Source: Streptomyces sp. A1136
Lineage (GTDB): Bacteria; Actinomycetota; Actinomycetes; Streptomycetales; Streptomycetaceae
Length of the DNA stretch: 64,000 bases
Direction of reading: 5' to 3'
NCBI RefSeq assembly: GCF_004795055.1
Contig: NZ_SSBJ01000017.1
Span: 102,287 to 166,286 of the forward strand
The stretch's first letter is position 1. Each line of letters starts with the position of its first letter. The translations under genes and the position numbers were made by a program. Under the pieces are notes generated by a model. The model worked only from the letters and a program-made list of their open reading frames with translations. It ran no database searches and was not told the DNA's origin. Below are positions 59,979-64,000 of this stretch, piece after piece.

Positions 59979-60182
59979 ATGAATCCGCAGAACCCCCAGA
60001 AGACGACGCTGATGTTCCGCAACATAGCCAACCCCCGCCGCACCACCCTGGCGCACCTCAAGGACGCCGAGGAACTGCAGTCCCCCCTGGCCCCGGAGCA
60101 CTCCGTCGAGCTGCCCACGCAGACGGCGAACCCCCGCCGCACCGTGCTGATGGACGCGCCGGTCGCCGCCGCCGCGCAGTAG
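59979..60182 (+). CDS. 67-aa protein with repeated NPRRT motif
   Basis: ATG 59979 reads 67 codons (MNPQNPQKTTLMFRNIANPR...). The sequence NPRRTTLAHL is repeated as NPRRTVLMDA about 30 residues later, with a related NPQKTTLMF at the start, so it holds three similar short segments. It is soluble, with no signal or membrane helix. The codon bias fits a real Streptomyces gene, but the ribosome site (AGGGG, about 13 bases upstream) is poorly placed, so the start could differ. I do not know a function. It is divergent from the first conservon and precedes the FAH-family gene. Confidence 0.6.
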   Translation: MNPQNPQKTTLMFRNIANPRRTTLAHLKDAEELQSPLAPEHSVELPTQTANPRRTVLMDAPVAAAAQ

Positions 60183-60226
60183 ACCCGCCGGACAAGGCGC
60201 GAAGCGTCCCCTCCCACCGCGTTAGC

Positions 60227-60246
60227 CTGGAGTCCGCAGACTCCAG
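60227..60246. promoter_or_regulatory. Palindrome at the FAH-gltX promoter
   Basis: CTGGAGTC-CGCA-GACTCCAG is a perfect 8-bp inverted repeat. A TAGCCT -10-like hexamer (60223-60228) overlaps its left edge, so the palindrome lies at the expected transcript start. It could be an operator or a 5' hairpin protecting the FAH-gltX message. Confidence 0.5.
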
Positions 60247-60278
60247 CCAGCGGAAATACAGAGGGGCAGACGCAACCG

Positions 60279-61067
60279 GTGCGCATCGCCAGGTTCTCGA
60301 TCGACGGCAACGTCGCGTTCGGCGCGGTCGAGGGCAGCACTGCCCCCGGCGCCGAAGGTGAGCTCGTCCTCGACATCATCAAGGGCATCCCGTTCGCGGA
60401 CTTCGAGCTCTCGGGCACCAAGGTCCCCCTGGACAAGGTCCGACTGCTGCCGCCCGTGCTCCCGAACAAGGTCGTGGCCATCGGCCGCAACTACGCGGAG
60501 CACGCGGCGGAGCTCGGCAACGCGGTCCCGGAGACGCCCATCACCTTCTTCAAGCCCTCCACCTCGGTGGTCGGCCCGGGCGACCCCATCACGTACCCCT
60601 CCTTCTCCCAAGACCTCCACCACGAGGCGGAGCTGGCCGTGGTCATCGGCCGGATGTGCCGCGAGGTCCCCAGGGAGCGCGTCAAGGACGTGATCCTCGG
60701 CTACACCTGCGCCAACGACGTCACCGCGCGCGACGTCCAGCAGCGCGAGAAGCAGTGGGCCCGCGCCAAGGGCTTCGACAGCTCCTGCCCCCTGGGCCCC
60801 TGGATCGAGACCGATCTCGACCCGCGCGACCTGACCATCCAGTGCACCGTCAACGGCGAACAGCGCCAGCTCGGCCGCACCAGTGACATGGTCCGTTCGA
60901 TCGAGGACCTGATCGTGCACATCACCGAGGCCATGACGCTGCTCCCGGGCGACGTCATCCTCACGGGGACCCCGGCCGGAGTCGGCCCCCTCAACGTCGG
61001 CGACGAGGTCGCCGTCACCATCGAAGGCATCGGCACTCTCACCAACAAGGTGATCAAGCGTGGCTAA
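60279..61067 (+). CDS. Fumarylacetoacetate hydrolase (FAH) family protein
   Basis: A 262-residue FAH-fold metal-dependent enzyme. The C-terminal FAH domain reads VVAIGRNYAEHAAELGN, FFKPSTSVVGPGDPI, the metal ligands HHEAELAVVIGR and YTCANDVTARDVQ, then LTGTPAGVGPLNVGDEV. Relatives are acylpyruvate hydrolases, oxaloacetate decarboxylases or 2-hydroxyhepta-2,4-diene-1,7-dioate isomerases, so a C-C bond in a 2-keto acid is the likely target. GTG 60279 follows AGAGGGG. It overlaps gltX by 8 bases, so the two are co-translated, an arrangement I recall as common in actinomycetes. Confidence 0.92.
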   Translation: MRIARFSIDGNVAFGAVEGSTAPGAEGELVLDIIKGIPFADFELSGTKVPLDKVRLLPPVLPNKVVAIGRNYAEHAAELGNAVPETPITFFKPSTSVVGPGDPITYPSFSQDLHHEAELAVVIGRMCREVPRERVKDVILGYTCANDVTARDVQQREKQWARAKGFDSSCPLGPWIETDLDPRDLTIQCTVNGEQRQLGRTSDMVRSIEDLIVHITEAMTLLPGDVILTGTPAGVGPLNVGDEVAVTIEGIGTLTNKVIKRG

Positions 61068-62535
61068 CGGACCCGTCCGCGTACGTTTCTGTCCCTCCCC
61101 GACCGGCAACCCCCACGTGGGCCTGGTCCGGACCGCTCTTTTCAACTGGGCGTTCGCCCGCCACCACGGCGGTACGTTCGTCTTCCGCATCGAGGACACC
61201 GACGCGGCCCGCGACTCCGAGGAGTCCTACCACCAGTTGCTCGACTCGCTGCGCTGGCTGGGCTTCACCTGGGACGAGGGCCCGGAGGTCGGCGGCCCGC
61301 ACGCCCCGTACCGCCAGTCCCAGCGGATGGACGTCTACGCGGACGTCGCCCAGCGCCTGCGGGACGGCGGCTACGCCTACGACTGCTACTGCACGACCGA
61401 GGAGCTCGAAGAGCGCCGCAACGCCGCCCGCGCGGCCGGCAGGCCCTCCGGCTACGACGGCCACTGCCGCGACCTGACCGCCGAGCAGGTGGCCGCCTAC
61501 CGGGCCGAGGGCCGTCTCTCCATCGTCCGCTTCCGGATGCCCGACGAGCCGATCACCTTCACCGACCTGGTCCGCGGCGAGCTGACCTTCACCCCGGAGA
61601 ACGTCCCGGACTTCGGCATCCTGCGGGCCAACGGCGCTCCGCTGTACACGCTCGTAAACCCGGTCGACGACGCGCTGATGCAGATCACGCACGTGCTGCG
61701 CGGCGAGGACCTGCTGTCCTCCACGCCCCGCCAGATCGCCCTGTACAGGGCGCTGATGGAACTCGGCATCGCCACCGGCATCCCGGAGTTCGGCCACCTG
61801 CCGTACGTCATGGGCGAGGGGAACAAGAAGCTCTCCAAGCGCGACCCGGAGGCCTCGCTCAACCTGTACCGCGAGCGCGGCTTCCTCCCCGAGGGCCTGC
61901 TGAACTACCTCTCCCTCCTCGGCTGGTCGTTCTCCAAGGACCAGGACATCTTCACCGTCGAGGAGATGGTGGCGAAGTTCGACATCCCGGACGTGAACGC
62001 CAACCCGGCCCGCTTCGACCTGAAGAAGGCCGAGGCGATCAACGCCGACCACATCCGCCGGATGGACCCCAAGGCGTTCGCCGACGCGTGCCGGCCTTGG
62101 CTGCGCGCGCCGCACGCCAACTGGGCGCCGGAGGACTTCGACGAGCGGGCGTGGGAGGCCATCGCGCCGTACGCCCAGACGCGGGTGACCGTCCTGTCGG
62201 ACATCACCGCGAACGTCGACTTCCTCTTCCGCAAGGAGCCCGTCGAGGACCAGGCGTCCTGGGACAAGGCGATGAAGGGCGAGCCCGCGGCGTTGCTCAC
62301 CACCGTCCGCGCCCACCTGGAGACGGCCGACTGGAACGACCCGGAGGCCCTCAAGCAGGCCGTCCTGACGGCCGGCGAGGCCCACGGCCTCAAGCTGGGC
62401 AAGGCCCAGGCCCCGGTCCGTGTCGCCGTCACCGGGCGCACCGTCGGTCTGCCGCTCTTCGAGTCCCTCCAGATCCTGGGCAAGGAGCGCTCCCTGGCCC
62501 GCATCGACGCGGCCCTGGCGAAGCTCACCGCCTGA
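61060..62535 (+). CDS. gltX: Glutamate-tRNA ligase
   Basis: A 491-residue class I aminoacyl-tRNA synthetase. The HIGH-type motif is PTGNPHVGLVRTALFNWAFA and the KMSKS-type is KKLSKRDPEASLNLYRERG. RFRMPDEPITFTDLVRGELTF and ITHVLRGEDLLSSTPRQIAL are family segments. It charges tRNA-Glu and, as Streptomyces has no GlnRS, presumably misacylates tRNA-Gln for the GatCAB amidotransferase. GTG 61060 overlaps the FAH gene end. It lies just before tRNA-Gln and tRNA-Glu genes, its own substrates. Confidence 0.97.
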   Translation: MANGPVRVRFCPSPTGNPHVGLVRTALFNWAFARHHGGTFVFRIEDTDAARDSEESYHQLLDSLRWLGFTWDEGPEVGGPHAPYRQSQRMDVYADVAQRLRDGGYAYDCYCTTEELEERRNAARAAGRPSGYDGHCRDLTAEQVAAYRAEGRLSIVRFRMPDEPITFTDLVRGELTFTPENVPDFGILRANGAPLYTLVNPVDDALMQITHVLRGEDLLSSTPRQIALYRALMELGIATGIPEFGHLPYVMGEGNKKLSKRDPEASLNLYRERGFLPEGLLNYLSLLGWSFSKDQDIFTVEEMVAKFDIPDVNANPARFDLKKAEAINADHIRRMDPKAFADACRPWLRAPHANWAPEDFDERAWEAIAPYAQTRVTVLSDITANVDFLFRKEPVEDQASWDKAMKGEPAALLTTVRAHLETADWNDPEALKQAVLTAGEAHGLKLGKAQAPVRVAVTGRTVGLPLFESLQILGKERSLARIDAALAKLTA

Positions 62536-62549
62536 CCCGTACGCACCCC

Positions 62550-62586
62550 CGAAGGGGCGGCCGCCTTCCCGGCGGCCGCCCCTTCG
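62550..62586 (+). terminator. Terminator after gltX
   Basis: CGAAGGGGCGGCCGCC (62550-62565), loop TTCCC, and its exact complement (62571-62586): a 16-bp stem 15 bases after the gltX stop. Confidence 0.85.
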
Positions 62587-62676
62587 GCGTCCCCGGTCAC
62601 GGCGGCCCCACCCGTTTCGCGACGGACTTCCTCGACGGGCCCCCGCCGGGGGAGGGAGACCAGTAGCCTCGGCGGC

Positions 62677-63405
62677 ATGCCGATCCGTGCGTTTTTGTGG
62701 GACGTCGACGACACCCTGTTCGACTACACCGGGGCCGACACCGCCGGGCTCGGGCGGCATCTGGCCGACGACGGACTGGCCGAGCGGTACGGGACCCCGG
62801 CGTCCGCCCTCGCCCTGTGGCGCGCCGCGACCGAACGCCACTGGGCGCGCTTCGCCGCCGGTGAGACGACCTACCGCGCGCAGCGCCGCGACCGGGTGCG
62901 GGACTTCCTCGCCGCCCCCGGGATGACCGATACCGAGGCCGACACCTGGTTCGACCGGTACGTCGTGCACTACGAAGCGGCCTGGGCGCTCTTCCCGGAC
63001 GTGGTGCCGGTACTGGACGCCCTGGCCGCCGACTACCGGCACGGGGTGCTCTCCAACTCCTCCATGGCCAACCAGGACGTCAAGCTGCGTCGACTCGGCC
63101 TGCGCGACCGCTTCGAGGTGCTGCTCTGCGCCGCCGAACTGGGCGTCAGCAAGCCGGACCCGGCCGCCTTCCTGCGGGCCTGCGACGCGCTCGGGCTACC
63201 GCCGGAGGCGGTGGCCTACGTCGGCGACCAGCCGGAGATCGACGCCCGCGGGGCCCGGGACGCGGGCCTCACGGCCGTGTGGCTCGACCGGTACGGCGCG
63301 CCCGGACCGACGCCCGAGGGAGTGCACCGGATCTCCGGTCTTGCCCAGCTCCCCGCGCTGGTGGCCGCAGATACCCGTTTTGGAGCACGGTCAGGCATCC
63401 GGTAA
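62677..63405 (+). CDS. HAD family hydrolase
   Basis: A 242-residue haloacid dehalogenase-fold phosphatase. Motif I is LWDVDDTLFDYTG with the nucleophile and acid Asp, motif II LSNSS, motif III Lys in GVSKPDPAAF, and motif IV VGDQPEIDARGARDAG. A helical C1 cap lies at about residues 15-90. Relatives such as YjjG dephosphorylate nucleotides or sugar phosphates; the substrate is unknown. It lies between the gltX terminator and the tRNA array and is probably its own unit. Confidence 0.93.
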   Translation: MPIRAFLWDVDDTLFDYTGADTAGLGRHLADDGLAERYGTPASALALWRAATERHWARFAAGETTYRAQRRDRVRDFLAAPGMTDTEADTWFDRYVVHYEAAWALFPDVVPVLDALAADYRHGVLSNSSMANQDVKLRRLGLRDRFEVLLCAAELGVSKPDPAAFLRACDALGLPPEAVAYVGDQPEIDARGARDAGLTAVWLDRYGAPGPTPEGVHRISGLAQLPALVAADTRFGARSGIR

Positions 63406-63490
63406 TGTTCTTTCTGCGCCGCCCGAGCGGGCCGAAAGGCCGGACGGAGGCGCTAACCAAATGAAAGTCCCCCAGGGGCTTGCGTTTTGG

Positions 63491-63562
63491 TGGGCTATAG
63501 TGTAATTGGCAACACGAGGGTTTCTGGTTCCCTTATTCTAGGTTCGAGTCCTGGTAGCCCAG
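63491..63562 (+). tRNA. tRNA-Gln (CTG)
   Basis: A 72-base cloverleaf: acceptor TGGGCTA/TAGCCCA, discriminator G at 63562, T-arm GGTTCGAGTCC, anticodon loop TTCTGGT with CTG. A T-T mismatch closes the anticodon stem, as I recall for Streptomyces tRNA-Gln. CCA is not encoded. First copy of an exact duplicate (63826-63897). Confidence 0.93.
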
Positions 63563-63589
63563 CGCAGTGCAGCAGTAACGCAGTGCTTT

Positions 63590-63662
63590 GCCCCCGTTGT
63601 GTAGCGGCCTAGCACGCCGCCCTCTCAAGGCGGTAGCGCCGGTTCGAATCCGGTCGGGGGTA
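63590..63662 (+). tRNA. tRNA-Glu (CTC), copy 1
   Basis: A 73-base cloverleaf: acceptor GCCCCCG/CGGGGGT, discriminator A, anticodon stem CCGCC/GGCGG with loop CTCTCAA (CTC), T-arm CCGGTTCGAATCCGG. It lies 27 bases after tRNA-Gln. CCA is not encoded. Confidence 0.95.
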
Positions 63663-63725
63663 CAGATCCTTCCCGCAAGACCTCCATCGGGTAGCTCCCG
63701 GACGTCTTGATGCAGGATCGCTAGG

Positions 63726-63798
63726 GCCCCCGTTGTGTAGCGGCCTAGCACGCCGCCCTCTCAAGGCGGTAGCGCCGGTTCGAATCCGGTCGGGGGTA
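63726..63798 (+). tRNA. tRNA-Glu (CTC), copy 2
   Basis: Identical in sequence to 63590-63662 but with unrelated flanks and no tRNA-Gln immediately before it. Acceptor GCCCCCG/CGGGGGT, anticodon CTC. Confidence 0.95.
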
Positions 63799-63810
63799 CT
63801 ATGTCTAGCT

Positions 63811-63822
63811 TGGTCTAGACCA
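63811..63822. repeat. 12-bp palindrome between tRNA genes
   Basis: TGGTCTAGACCA is a perfect palindrome just upstream of the second tRNA-Gln. It may be a processing hairpin or a chance sequence. Confidence 0.4.
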
Positions 63823-63825
63823 CTA

Positions 63826-63897
63826 TGGGCTATAGTGTAATTGGCAACACGAGGGTTTCTGGTTCCCTTATTCTAGGTTCGAGTCCTGGTAGCCCAG
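63826..63897 (+). tRNA. tRNA-Gln (CTG), copy 2
   Basis: Identical to 63491-63562, including the downstream spacer. Anticodon CTG, CCA not encoded. Confidence 0.93.
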
Positions 63898-63924
63898 CGC
63901 AGTGCAGCAGTAACGCAGTGCTTT

Positions 63925-63997
63925 GCCCCCGTTGTGTAGCGGCCTAGCACGCCGCCCTCTCAAGGCGGTAGCGCCGGTTCGAATCCGGTCGGGGGTA
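63925..63997 (+). tRNA. tRNA-Glu (CTC), copy 3
   Basis: Identical to the two other tRNA-Glu copies. It ends three bases before the window edge, and more tRNA genes may follow. Confidence 0.94.
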
Positions 63998-64000
63998 CAG

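Larger units (their letters stand above)
63491..63665 (+). repeat. 175-bp direct repeat, copy 1 (tRNA-Gln + tRNA-Glu)
   Basis: Bases 63491-63665 are identical to 63826-64000, covering both tRNA genes and the 27-base spacer. The copies differ at the base just before (G versus A). The true right end of the repeat is unknown because copy 2 reaches the window edge. Confidence 0.9.
63826..64000 (+). repeat. 175-bp direct repeat, copy 2 (cut by window edge)
   Basis: Exact copy of 63491-63665. The identical 27-base spacer shows that the Gln-Glu pair was duplicated, or homogenised, as a block. Confidence 0.9.

Noticed and set aside
63533..63751. A 72-residue minus-strand frame ending GYQDSNLE
   Set aside because: It is the familiar artefact of translating tRNA genes antisense (PDRIRTGATALRGR, GYQDSNLE), not a protein.
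63491..64000. Regular direct repeats resembling a CRISPR array
   Set aside because: The repeats are tRNA genes with full cloverleaf folds; the spacing is irregular and there are no cas genes.

Overview
The window is a stretch of Streptomyces (or very close actinomycete) chromosome. G+C is very high with strong third-position GC bias, GTG starts are frequent, and promoters often put the start codon about 7 bases after the -10. From memory the gene order matches the conserved core region of Streptomyces coelicolor from ilvBNC-serA to gltX. Nothing looks like a phage, plasmid, transposon or CRISPR array, so I read this as core chromosome rather than an island.

Layout. 1-9.5 kb: end of an MMPL transporter, a leaderless acidic membrane protein behind three 11-nt direct repeats, a 57-aa small protein, a large ATP-binding LuxR regulator (LAL), a secreted PQQ-type sugar dehydrogenase, an aldo/keto reductase and a D-2-hydroxyacid dehydrogenase. 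9.7-18.5 kb: a membrane PAS-GGDEF-EAL protein with a worn EAL domain, then ilvB-ilvN-ilvC and serA; ilvB is preceded by an ILVL leader peptide and an attenuator. 18.5-33 kb: regulator/target pairs (TetR/DHA2 exporter, PucR with proline dehydrogenase and P5C dehydrogenase, MarR/quinone oxidoreductase, LysR/medium-chain oxidoreductase), plus an SGNH hydrolase, a nitroreductase and a Tat-exported phospholipase C. 33-36 kb: leuB and ilvE. 36-43 kb: a lipoprotein-like protein, an NCS1 permease divergent from a fused ureAB-ureC urease with no accessory genes, agmatine deiminase and a TetR. 43-49 kb: cimA (citramalate synthase) behind a second attenuator whose leaderless leader peptide has paired Ile codons, a leaderless membrane protein, a YceI protein, and the acyl-CoA carboxylase pair accB-accE.

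49-59.7 kb holds two tandem conservons (cvnA-B-C-D) on the minus strand. Each encodes a membrane histidine-kinase-like sensor, a roadblock protein, a DUF742 protein and a Ras-like GTPase. The B and D proteins of the two units are nearly identical (D identical over 118 bp of DNA), while A and C have diverged. The last 4 kb carries a small NPRRT-repeat protein, an FAH-family hydrolase overlapping gltX, a HAD hydrolase, and a tRNA array (Gln, Glu, Glu, Gln, Glu) containing an exact 175-bp duplication that reaches the window edge.

How it fits together. Much of the window serves branched-chain amino acid and acyl-CoA metabolism: ilvBNC, leuB, ilvE and cimA make Val, Leu and Ile, whose keto acids and acyl-CoAs feed fatty-acid and polyketide priming, and accB-accE carboxylates acyl-CoAs. 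Control is by transcription attenuation (ilvB, cimA), paired local repressors, c-di-GMP and conservon signalling. gltX sits beside tRNA-Glu and tRNA-Gln, which fits an organism whose GluRS charges both.
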